From: Circinella minor
Taxonomy: Eukaryota > Mucoromycota > Mucoromycetes > Mucorales > Lichtheimiaceae
Length of the DNA stretch: 64,000 nucleotides
NCBI GenBank assembly: GCA_016758965.1
Contig: JAEPRB010000024.1
Span: 186,001 to 250,000 of the forward strand
Direction: 5' to 3'
The notes under the pieces are model-generated. The model was given only the letters and a program-made list of their open reading frames with translations. It was not told the DNA's origin and did not search any database. The translations under genes and the position numbers were made by a program. Shown here in pieces: positions 1 through 9,900 of this stretch. The first letter of the stretch is position 1. Every line of letters begins with the position of its first letter.

Positions 1-32
1 TAAATAACGATAAAAACAAAATGCAACGTTAC

Positions 33-1593
33 AGATATCCAATTCTCCAGCAAAGAATTTTTCCACATCAAAGGTAAATACATTCGGAAGATACATCATA
101 GGACCGAGAATAGCATGCGCTTGATCGCGAACAAACGTCTGTAGACCTGGGATCTGAGAATATTCAATCCATGATCAGTATCACACCCTTCCATCAATTT
201 AATTATACATAAATAGTAAAATTTGACTTTTGAGAGAGAAAGAAAAAGAAGATAAATCTTACCACATTAACATCAATACCAAGATTATCAGTTCCAAAGG
301 GACGTAAGTTATAATCAAAATCAGGCTTATTTAAAAAAGAAGCTTCAAACACCTTAGCATAGGGGAACTTGTTCATAAAACGAATTTGAACACGCATATG
401 GCCATGAAACGATATATCTTCAACTTCAACAGGTAGTACAACACCCATCAAACTTTTTGCCATATGGATATTAATTTTGATCCTTGGATTCACTTGTCGA
501 TCCAATTGTTCTGGAGTCAAGTCTGTGCGGTCACTCGGGATGAATGAGACACGCCAATCCATGCACTAAACAAAGCAAAAGATTAGCAACCCTAGACCAC
601 ACTACCTCCCCCCCCCCCTTTTTTTTTTACTGACCCCCAAATATTTGTTTCTCATATGAAGAAAATCGAAAATAATAATATTATAATTACAATAACAAAA
701 TAATAACGAAAAAACATCTGAGAATTTGTTTTCTAACACTCTCCTGAGCTTACCACAGTATCTGGATCGGTGTTCAGGTATGTTTTAACACTTTCAATCC
801 GAAAAGGTTTTGTGCCAAGTGTGAGAGTTGTTAATTTCACCGATTCCACAAATGATGGCAAATATTCACCAATTACAGCATCCAAATTTTCTAGGATAAG
901 TGTACATAATACAGGTTCAAATATAAGCCAAAATTTACCCAAAAATGCATTCATCCATTCAACGGGTTCTTCATCTGCCTCCATATCCATTTTGGATAAT
1001 TCACGTTGTAAATTGTTACGTTCATTTCGACGATAACGTCGAGTACTTGCTTGAAAATAGATGGCTAACAAACAAAGAAGCGAAATAAAAAAGGGGCGAG
1101 GGGCGATGAATGATAACGTTAATATATAGAGAAAATATGGTTACTTGCTGCTAGTTGATATAACACACAAGAGCCGCCACTTTTGTACCATTTTACCTAA
1201 TACAAAACAGAAGGCAAGCACGAGGCCAAGTTCGCTTCCTAGTTTGCCCAAAAGAAACGTCAGCAGAGCAGTGGCGAGCAATGCTGAAGCATTATGATAC
1301 CATTCACCATAGAACGCTGCAGGTAGTTTTTCTTCAATAAAATCTTGAAGTGTAGTTAAGGCTCTCGCTGCATTACTGCTGCTTGCTAGACTGACAAAGG
1401 TAGGGTCTAACCACGATGTTACATTTGCATGAGCTAGTACTGGAAAAGCTCCTATCGTTGGTAGCAAAGTTTCTTCATGACCAAAGTTACTTGCTGCATA
1501 AGTTTCGTCGGGGGCACCAGTTGCAGTGTTTTTGTAGTTGTTGTCTACATTTACATTAGACTTATCTCGAATAACATTCTCTTCATGCTCCAT
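33..1593 (-). CDS. Tricalbin-like ER-plasma membrane tether (SMP domain), 5' part
   Basis: Four exons can be joined on the minus strand: 1593-1197, 1064-754, 565-263 and 153-33; the gene then leaves the window at its 3' end. The first exon gives a polar N-terminus followed by a hydrophobic hairpin-like segment (about residues 100-133). The next exon opens with IYFQASTRRYRRNERNNLQR, the basic linker typical of tricalbins/extended synaptotagmins. After it comes the start of an SMP lipid-transfer domain (WMNAFLGKFWLIFEP, then CMDWRVSFIPSD and DISFHGHMRVQIRFMNKFP). C2 domains expected downstream are outside the window. Family knowledge: tricalbins anchor in the ER by the hairpin, move lipids through the SMP tube and tether ER to plasma membrane. 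The start at 1593 is the only ATG opening this frame. Intron 2 (566-753) contains a C10/T10 homopolymer junction. Which tricalbin paralogue it is cannot be told. Confidence 0.88.
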
Positions 1594-2041
1594 GCTTAAT
1601 GGTGCGCGAAAAAAGGGTAATTAAAAAAAAGAAAATGATTTTATTATAGCGCGTTCAAGGTGTGGAAGTTGGAGGCAAAACGGCACTTTGATAATAATAA
1701 AAGCAACAATAATAAAATAAATGATAATAGTGGCTCCGAAACACGCAATATAATAATACAGATTTTAGTAAGGAGAAGAATAAAGCCAAAGTTCAAGCTG
1801 GTTTTTTTCAGGTACCAATTAGATATAACTCTCCTTTTCTTCTATTTCGTTTTCTGTACCTACAGAAATACACGCATATACCCAAATTTCCGTCAAAAAA
1901 AAAAAAGATATCTAATAAGCATCACAACACGTCGCACGTTCCGAAATCCTTTTCCATGGAAACAGGGAGTCACTGTTACAAGTGTTGTGTTACCCGAAGC
2001 TTATAAAATAGAAGAATTTTAGCTTCGTCTCGTTGAATCCG
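1594..2041. promoter_or_regulatory. Divergent intergenic region, tricalbin / HAD hydrolase
   Basis: About 450 bp separate the start codons of two divergent genes, so this stretch must hold both promoters and 5' UTRs. It is AT-rich with oligo-A tracts. An open frame at 1660-2022 has Lys/Asn-rich, low-complexity content with no recognisable domain and is not called. Confidence 0.45.
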
Positions 2042-2089
2042 ATGCTCTTTCTTTTTCAAATTCTTCTTCGTAATACTACAACTACAACA

Positions 2090-3261
2090 ATGTCACCTAC
2101 TACTATCAACCCCCCAGCTGATTTGAGCAAGATTCGACTTGTTGCTTCTGATTTGGACGGTACATTGATTGTTGGGAGTTTCAATGGGTAATAATCTTAT
2201 AGATGACACAATTAAATGTTTATGTAATCGTTTCGCCTATTTACAATATTACTTTCTACTTTAATATGCAGTGGTAATTTGAGTCAACGAACAATTGCTG
2301 TCCTCCACGCACTCGAGAAAAAAGGTATCCGTATCGTATTTGCCTCGGGACGCCCTACAAGAACCATGATCCACGCTGTAGAACAAGCTGGGCTGTCCAA
2401 TCTTATGGTAGTCTGTTGCAACGGTGCGCAAATCGTGGACAGCCAAACCAAGGCGATTGTCAAAAAATTCTCTATTTCATCCGATCATGTCCGAGAAATC
2501 TCAACCAAAGTCAAGGCAGCCTTTGGGGATGAGGCCTACATAGGAGCTGAATGTGGTGCCCAGTTTAAGTGTGAGCAAGGTTATGCTGATATACGTCGAC
2601 CATCTATGAATCATGCTCATAAAATTATTGACGATCCTCGAAGGGACTTTTTCCAGACCCAGGAAGATACAGTTGAAAAAATCATCATCGTCCACAAGAC
2701 CTGGCCTGCTGACAAACTATATGAATATCTTTTAGGAAACGTTTTCCCAGAAAAATCTTGGTTGGATGTTATTTATCCAACCTATTCAAGCAAGTACTTT
2801 GTCGAGATTTCAGCCGCTGGTGTCTCGAAGGCAACCGCTCTTCAGCATCTTTGTGAAAAATTGGATGTGTCCAAAGAAGAGGTCATTGCATTTGGCGATA
2901 TGCCAAATGATATTGAAATGATTAAATTTGCGGGTAAATTATATCCTTCAATTTCTGTAGTGACATAAGAAGCAAATGTACAGTCATTATGAATTTCAAT
3001 CGAACATTATACTAATAGAACATGTTCCCCCATCCCATTTTAATTCTATGATGTTGACAGGAGTCGGTGTTGCTATGGGAAATGCACACGAAGACGTCAA
3101 AGCACTTGCTAGTAAGACATTCTTTTTTAAGGGACTTGAGATAAAGAATTATATAATTATATATGTAACTAATTAACGGTTCATTTGTAGATATGGTAAC
3201 TGGAGACAACATTGACGATGGTGTAGCCGTCGTTCTGGAGAAGTTGGTGGCCCAATTATAA
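2090..3261 (+). CDS. Cof-type HAD-IIB hydrolase (sugar-phosphatase-like)
   Basis: Four exons, 2090-2187, 2272-2933, 3061-3111 and 3191-3261, join in frame to 293 residues. Motif I is SDLDGT (residues 20-25, nucleophile Asp21 and acid Asp23), motif II is FASGR, and motif IV is FGDMPNDIEMI, followed by the family signature GVGVAMGNAHEDVKALA near the C-terminus. The large cap between motifs II and III fits the C2B/IIB type. Members hydrolyse phosphate from sugar phosphates, flavin mononucleotide or pyridoxal phosphate; the substrate cannot be read here. An in-frame ATG at 2042 would add 16 residues (MLFLFQILLRNTTTTT), a hydrophobic/hydroxylated stretch that could act as a weak targeting peptide. 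The start at 2090 is chosen because the conserved fold begins soon after it. The gene converges on DPM3. Confidence 0.9.
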
Positions 3262-3573
3262 CTTTTTATTATTATTTTTATTTTCCCCCTACCACGTTAT
3301 TACAAAATAAGCACGCATCTACTTTTTCGTCCCATTTTTGAATATATCTTATCTCTTTTTCTTGTAATTTATAACAATATCACATACACACACACAAATA
3401 TATGTCTATCACGATCTGCACCCAGATCACTTCATCTTAAAAAAAACGGGAAAAAGATTACCAAATATGGTCATGTTCGATATAACGTGTCATAGTATTA
3501 TTTACATGGTTGAATATTGTTGCGAATATGTGTGTGTAAAGACAGCGAAAAAAAAAACTGATTCAAAGCATCT
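3262..3573. other. Convergent 3' intergenic region
   Basis: This 312-bp stretch lies between the stop codons of two convergent genes. It holds T-rich 3' UTR-like sequence and short CA/TA repeats (around 3383-3402). I see no gene in it. Confidence 0.5.
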
Positions 3574-4028
3574 TTAGATAGAAACGCCTTTGGATCGTAA
3601 ATCGGTTTTTGCTTGTTGGATTTCCTGAAAATATAACCATTTTTCATGTCAACATAATAACGGTTACGGACTAAAAGTTGGTTTTGTAATATAATACTTA
3701 CTCCCATAAGTTCTGCGTATGCAGCGGGACAATCGCTAAATGTCATAACATGCCAACCCAAATATCCCAAACTATACGATCCAAACGTCATAAGCGACCA
3801 ACATGGAAACTAAAAAAAATAGAAGGAGAAGAATAGAAATAAGACGAATTTATCACAAGATGAAAGAAAAAAAAAGGGGATAGTTCGTGTTGCATTCAGA
3901 GGGTAACTCACCACAGGTACAATCTTATTTTGAATAACATCTGGGAGAGGGATTAAGCCAAAAAAAAGAACTAGGTAAAGTACGACTACAACTCCAAATG
4001 TAGTGAATGCTTCTGTTGCTCTTGTCAT
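3574..4028 (-). CDS. DPM3: Dolichol-phosphate mannosyltransferase subunit 3
   Basis: Three exons, 4028-3912, 3809-3702 and 3624-3574, all joined in phase 0, give 91 residues, the usual size of DPM3 (about 92). The N-terminus MTRATEAFTTFGVVVVLYLV starts a first membrane helix; a second hydrophobic stretch begins FPCWSLMTFGSYSLGYLGWH. The C-terminal cytosolic part, FSDCPAAYAELMGEIQQAKT followed by DLRSKGVSI, matches the conserved coiled-coil tail that binds the catalytic subunit DPM1. Family role: DPM3 anchors DPM1 in the ER membrane so that dolichol-phosphate-mannose can be made for N-glycans, O-mannosylation and GPI anchors. The open frames across this locus are interrupted by two short introns, so an ORF scan alone would miss it. 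Confidence 0.95.
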
Positions 4029-4902
4029 TTTGTGATGGAATGTTGAAAAAGGAAAGTGAAGAACAAGTACTCAAAAACCATCCCAAGTTATGTGCGGAGT
4101 TCATCAGATCCAATACCAGTCTTTAACAAAATATATAATGTCGCATGTGCATATACCTAGTATAAAGCATATCAATAAATCCTTTGCACTTTTCGGTTAT
4201 TCAGTAATGGTATATAGAGGCAATGACTAAGCAAGTTGTAATCAAGTATAATTATACTATATAAGTCTTACAAGCAAGTTAATATATAACTTGATATTTT
4301 TTTATATGCCTATAGGTAGCTTTTATATTTGATCAAATTGTTTGATAATACGGTTGCATAAGAAATAGAATTACACGTTTCAATTTCAAACAGAAGTAGT
4401 CCAACAATTTTGCAAAGTCGCTAAAATTTAAAAGAGACACTCAAATAGCTATAACAATGCGCCCAGCGATAAAAAAAATCATATACATCTATAACATGAT
4501 CTTTTATACGGATTCCAACTAATTATCTTGCTGACAATATCATGATAAAACTAATAAAGTTTCTAAATAACTTACAAAATAATAATAACAAAATACAATA
4601 TTTATTTATTTATTTTTTTCTTTCTATGCTTACGTATAACATGATAACAACATTTATTACCGAAAGTTATTTTGAAAACTGTGTGAAAGGAAACATGCAT
4701 ACCCATGTTTTTCTTTCATGACACTCCTTATTCATTGTATATCCCTACCAATAAAACAATATTCTGTCTACTCGATGTTACAGTAGTTCCACGATCCTTC
4801 AGAAAGAAATGACTTTTGATAATAGTAATAACAGTACGGATTTTCATTAAGCCTATAGCTCCCAAGATAGCTATTTTTTCAATCAAGGCCTTTGGTTTCA
4901 AG
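4029..4902. other. AT-rich intergenic stretch before the CACTA-like element
   Basis: This stretch is the upstream side of DPM3 and runs to the left inverted repeat of the transposon. I see only AT-rich sequence with homopolymer tracts and no coding pattern. Confidence 0.4.
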
Positions 4903-6973
4903 CACTATGGGAAAAATAAACTTATTAAATCTTGTTAGATCTTATTAAAACTGAACTTGTTAAAACTCGTTTTGTACTAAGAAATGAACAAGCCAACAAG
5001 TTCTGAGTTTTAACAAGTTTCAATAAGTTTTCACAAGGTTTAATAAGTTTTAATATATGGATCATGGCCGTCCATTTTATTTATTTTGTCCTCATCCCAT
5101 GCTATTTTATTATACACATTCGTATACAAAACATCAGTTTTAAAAACCCACTAATATCAGTCACAACTTTGTATTTATTAATATGATTATATACTATTGA
5201 TTAACATCTAGCGCCACTATGTAAATAATACAAATATCATAATTGTAAAAGCAATATAGTTATTGTTTGTAAATTATGTTACTAATAATATATTGTGTGT
5301 TTACTAACCATCTCATTTTCAATCTCTTTTAATGATCTTCATGTTGCAGTTGAATCCTTAGGAACCCGTTTCTCAACAGTAAAGCCATTGTTTGAATTGC
5401 GTTTCTCTTGATTGTTACAGTTATTGTTTTTTGAAATTATAGTTTGTCTAACTCTCCCTTAGCTCTTACTTACTGTTCTTCCACTAGATGATCTGATTGC
5501 TGCTCCCTGTACTATAACATCTCTATTATGTCTTCTCTCGTATGACCAGCTGCTGTCGCATACAGTTGATTCATCATACACAACACTCTCATATGAATTG
5601 CTACCAATTGGTTCTTCCATCAAAGAATCTCTTAATCCTTCGTTAGTAAAAGCTCTTGTACTTATCCTTGTACTTCGTTATATTCAGATTGTTTGATTAC
5701 AGCTACACCTTGAATAAAATATTTTGAAAGACGACTATATAATATCTATGCATAAATAATATTCGTGACAAACTAATTCATATACCTTCATTTATAATAG
5801 AGCTTGCCGTTATTTGGCTTTCAACAACTGTACTTCTTCTACCTCTGCCACCTGATACTACTGGTTCTACAACTTCAGTATCACTAACTCTACTTGTGCA
5901 TCCCCTATGAAAAATACCTGGGCTATTATGAATATTAACAATGTTATTTCACTATTATTTATAATTGAACAATTAAAAGTGGACCTACTTTCCTTAGTAA
6001 TTGGTATGAACTTGAAGCTGTTCCTTGGATTACTATAGAAGGTAAAGAAGAGGATAACCCCTATGTTATGCTTTTCTTTTCGTTCTGCGAGCCATGCTCG
6101 TGTCTTCGTCCAGATCCAACAGAATTATTTTAACCAAAATGCAAATAATAATGAGCACCCCATGGTTCTTCATAGATCAACCAAAACTTTCGTTTCCTTA
6201 CCTTCATAAACTTCTACTACTCGTGATCTGAAAGTTTTTGAAATATTAATCTATTTTGTTGTTGTTGCTAAACCTTATTGTTGAAAACGATCTTCAATAA
6301 AATTCCTATGTGCATCAATTGTGTCATCAAATCATTTCGGACACTTTCAAGATCATTATCAAAAACAATGCGTTATTCAGATGGTCATTGTTGACGTTTG
6401 AAATCACATATTCGTTTCCATTAATCATAACTCGTAGTTTGTGATAGAGTCAAATCATTGTATTTGTATTATGATTGCTAGGCGCCGCAGCAACACTCGC
6501 TCGTTACTGTTAGGAGATTCGTGAGTAAGATATAAAACCAATCAATTTCTGTAGCACCTGTGAAATCCATCGGCCTGGTGTTTTTGTTATAGTGTATTGC
6601 CTTTTTTCCTCATTTTTTTCTTTTGAATCTATGGTATAGACAGAATCATCGTGTTGCTCTTCACTTTCTGCATTAGACATGTTTATCGTTTTTTTTTTTT
6701 GTTAAAAGAAGAAAGAGTAAATATTAACAGGATAAAAAAGAAGACTTTACTTCATTTCAAAGCTCCGCTCATTTTTCGCGTTCTCACTGTCTAACAAGTT
6801 CCAATAAGTTTCAAGAAGTTTAAATAAGTTTTCACAAGTTTCATTGTATCCCTTTTTCAAAAAAATTACTGAACAAGTTTTAATAAGTTTGCACAAGCTT
6901 GTTTAAGAAATTCCAAGATCCAACTAGTTCTAACTAGTTTTAACGAGATCGAACAAGTTCTTTTCCCATAGTG
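4903..6973. mobile_element. CACTA (EnSpm/CMC)-like DNA transposon, 2,071 bp
   Basis: The element starts with CACTATGGGAAAA and ends with the exact inverted copy TTTTCCCATAGTG, a perfect 13-bp terminal inverted repeat. It is flanked on both sides by the 3-bp direct repeat AAG (4900-4902 and 6974-6976). The CACTA terminus plus a 3-bp target-site duplication are the defining features of the CACTA/EnSpm superfamily. Both ends also carry dense subterminal repeats of an AACTTGTTAAAACT-like motif and variants (about 4920-5055 and 6790-6960), another hallmark of the group, where they act as transposase binding sites. At 2.07 kb it is too short for a full TNPA/TNPD gene set, so it is probably non-autonomous. 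It carries a decayed minus-strand gene. Confidence 0.8.
5350..6680 (-). pseudogene. Decayed multi-exon gene inside the CACTA-like element
   Basis: Reading the minus strand from an ATG at 6680 gives MSNAESEEQHDDSVYTIDSK and continues to TPGRWISQ. Downstream the protein-like text changes frame repeatedly: LYHKLRVMINGNEYVISNVN (about 6449-6385), then in another frame FDNDLESVRNDLMTQLMHI, then in a third NFIEDRFQQ ended by a stop. Further exon-like pieces are YEEPWGAHYYLHFG, GSGRRHEHGSQNEKKSIT ended by a TAG, VVEPVVSGGRGRRSTVVES, and LRDSLMEEPIGSNSYESVVY. Plausible donors and acceptors separate some pieces, but at least three frameshifts and several stops remain, so I call it a pseudogene. I do not recognise the protein. 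It could be a degraded transposon protein or a captured host gene; it lies wholly within the inverted repeats. Confidence 0.45.
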
Positions 6974-9900
6974 AAGTACCCGAGACAATTTTTTCGTAGA
7001 TATTTAAACTTTATAGTGGTTTGATTGTTTTCTTGTTATTTTGTGAAAAAATACTCGCACAGCACCATTGTATAGCAGAGATCATTTATAAGAAATGATG
7101 TAAAAACAATAACAAATACATGTTACTGGGGTCCCAAAAAAGAAGAAGACTTTATCTGCATTACAATATCCACTTCTTGCTAAGTACTAACCATTGTTAA
7201 TATACCGATATTTCGTTAAACTAATTACATATCCTAACACCAACATGGGTAGCTAAGATATATCGACAGTCTGCCAAACTGATATCTAATTATTTCGTCC
7301 CACCACTAGTTGGTAAATAGTGGATAGATGTTAGTAGGGCTATAGTTTTTATTTATGGCAAGCTTATTGTTTCAGAAAAATCTGCAGTAAGCCTTTTTTG
7401 CCTTAATTTTAGTGACACTCTTCACCAAGTTTAATTGAGACTTTGCCTGTCAGGTTCTTCTATGGGAGATATATGCCTCATGTTATCAATACAGTAGCAC
7501 ACTATCAATTGATGATAAAATTCTAACTCACTTTTTTTCCTACGACCAATCTAAAGTTTGTTCAGTGTGGCAGTAAAAGGGTTCTCAAATTCAGGAAATA
7601 CTGATTTTTGACTCTCCTCTGGAGATCAAGATCATGGTCAATCATAGCAAGACACTTGTTTTCATTCCGGAAGATACCACTAATTGTATGTGTTCATGAA
7701 ATGTGCTTTAAATTTGACGACGTTTCTTTGGCCTGGTCGGCTATTCTGTGTTGAGATTTTAGAATCATCTGCCTTCTGTTTACAGATCTACAAACTCTTG
7801 GGGTTTTTTTTGCCTATATATATATATCTACTACAATGTTATAAAGTAGAGAAAAAGATATATTCATGGTATTGTATAATTTTATTAATGAATAAATATT
7901 AAAAGAATAATCTAGTCCGTTCCCCAAGTATTCAGAGGTGTCTGAATATTAAAACCATTCATTCGTTAACTCGATTACTTTTGAGCAAAATCAAGGTGAT
8001 CAGCTTAGTGAGCAGGCACTGCACTTACTGGACTTAGTTAATTTTGTATCTTTGCTCTTCTATAAATTTATCATTTTTGAATTCATAAAAAGTTTTTAGC
8101 AAGATATATATATATATATATATTACATATCATAACAATCACTGGTGATATCCTTATAATTTGGTTATAATAATAAGCTAATATTGGATATTTGGATGAG
8201 TGGGGGATTGATGAAATTAAAAGAAATGTATTATCGTGGCTATTTCTGTAATCCCTTTCACTGTATTTATATATTAATTTGCTATTATCGTTACTCTTCC
8301 TATTACGTATATATAGTGTTCTGGTTGTATAATATTGTGTTACTTTAGAACATTGGTATACTTGTAAAATTGAAATAAAGTCGATTTGAAATGTTTGATC
8401 AATGGCACTATTCGAGGAAATTATCAATGATAGACCCATTTATAAGGGAAATAATGGATTAAGAATAAAATAATTTACAACAATGAAGATAACACAAACT
8501 ATATGCTTTTTAATATTACAGTATATATCATACAACTAATGTTGTAATGATTTATATATATATAAATACCAGTATATATTATAAATACGTATGATGACAT
8601 GTATGAGAAAAATTAAAAAAAAAAAGTTACGTAAGATGTTTTTAGCCACGGTGGTTTATCTAAAACCATAAGCTATCATCTTTATATTCTATAAAAGTTC
8701 CCCTTCTACAAGTGAATGATAGTATATTTTTATAATTTTTTCAAAATAAAATAAAATATAAAACTAGATGGAGATGAAATAAATATTCCCACACAAAAGG
8801 CCATCTGTTTTTTTTAAAGATTCAAAAAGATATAAACAAAACGTTTTATCCATTTTTTTTATTGTTATCTCTTTTTATAAAGCCGCCGCTATGTTATTTA
8901 AATCGTTGTTAAGGTATTTTTTATACAAAAAGATAACATTTATTTGATGATGATGGTAAGAAAAATAAATAAATTATTTTATGGATGATGGAAGGGATCA
9001 TAATAAATAATAAATAAAACAAAAGTCAAAAGAGAACACTACTGATGCCGAAGGTTGCGATTGAGTGAAAGAGAAACTCCTTGATTGGCGTCATCGAGAA
9101 TTCAAACCTGTGGCCTCTAATCACGTAACGTAGATCTTATGGTTTAAGTCCAGTTAGCTTATAGTCTGGGAAACAATTTTGGTTACTATTGGCAATAGAG
9201 TGCAATGAAAAAATTGAATTGTTTAAATTTTTAATGGGTTCACCATCAACGTGTCGAAACCCTGAAACGTAACGCGTCTAACAATAATAAGATTCGATTA
9301 AGATCTTGAAACTTCTACAACGAACTAATTATTTTAAAAAAAGTTCATCTTAATAATAAATTACTTATTGTTTCAGGATATGTTATATAGAGTTCCCCTG
9401 CTGCTTTTTAGAACTCATCCCACTTGCTAAATGTACATTATTAAATATAGATTTTGTTGTTGTTGTTATTATAGTGATACAAAAGAAGTATTCGAAAATA
9501 GGTAATAACGAGACATAAAAAATTGGGAATTGTGTGACTTATTTGGTTATTTAGGCGATTATCACATTTCTAAAATCATAATATCTGTCAAAAGAAAAGA
9601 AGAAAATGGATTTACCTCGTAAATATAATTCAACGTGAAAGTTTTCTATCTAGGTTTATTCGGTGGATTTCTCATTCTTTTAATTTATTTTATGTATAAA
9701 AAAATATAAACTAAGTCATAAAGGTATATCTCATTAGCAGCCTTCTTGTTCTAGAAAGTTTGCTGTGTTGTTATGGAGCTCGAAGTAATCAAAAGATTGG
9801 ATATTGTAGAAAGTGATCATGTTTTTTCACATATTTTAAATACGTAACGAAAAAATAAATAATTAGATGATGATGAATTAGGGGGGAGGGAGGCGGTACT

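Noticed and set aside
8083..8439. 118-codon minus-strand open frame
   Set aside because: Ile/Tyr/Ser-rich text, passes through a TA microsatellite at its end, no domain and no splice extension.
9086..9170. Intact tRNA gene
   Set aside because: No acceptor-stem pairing and no acceptable anticodon arm; only box-like similarity remains.
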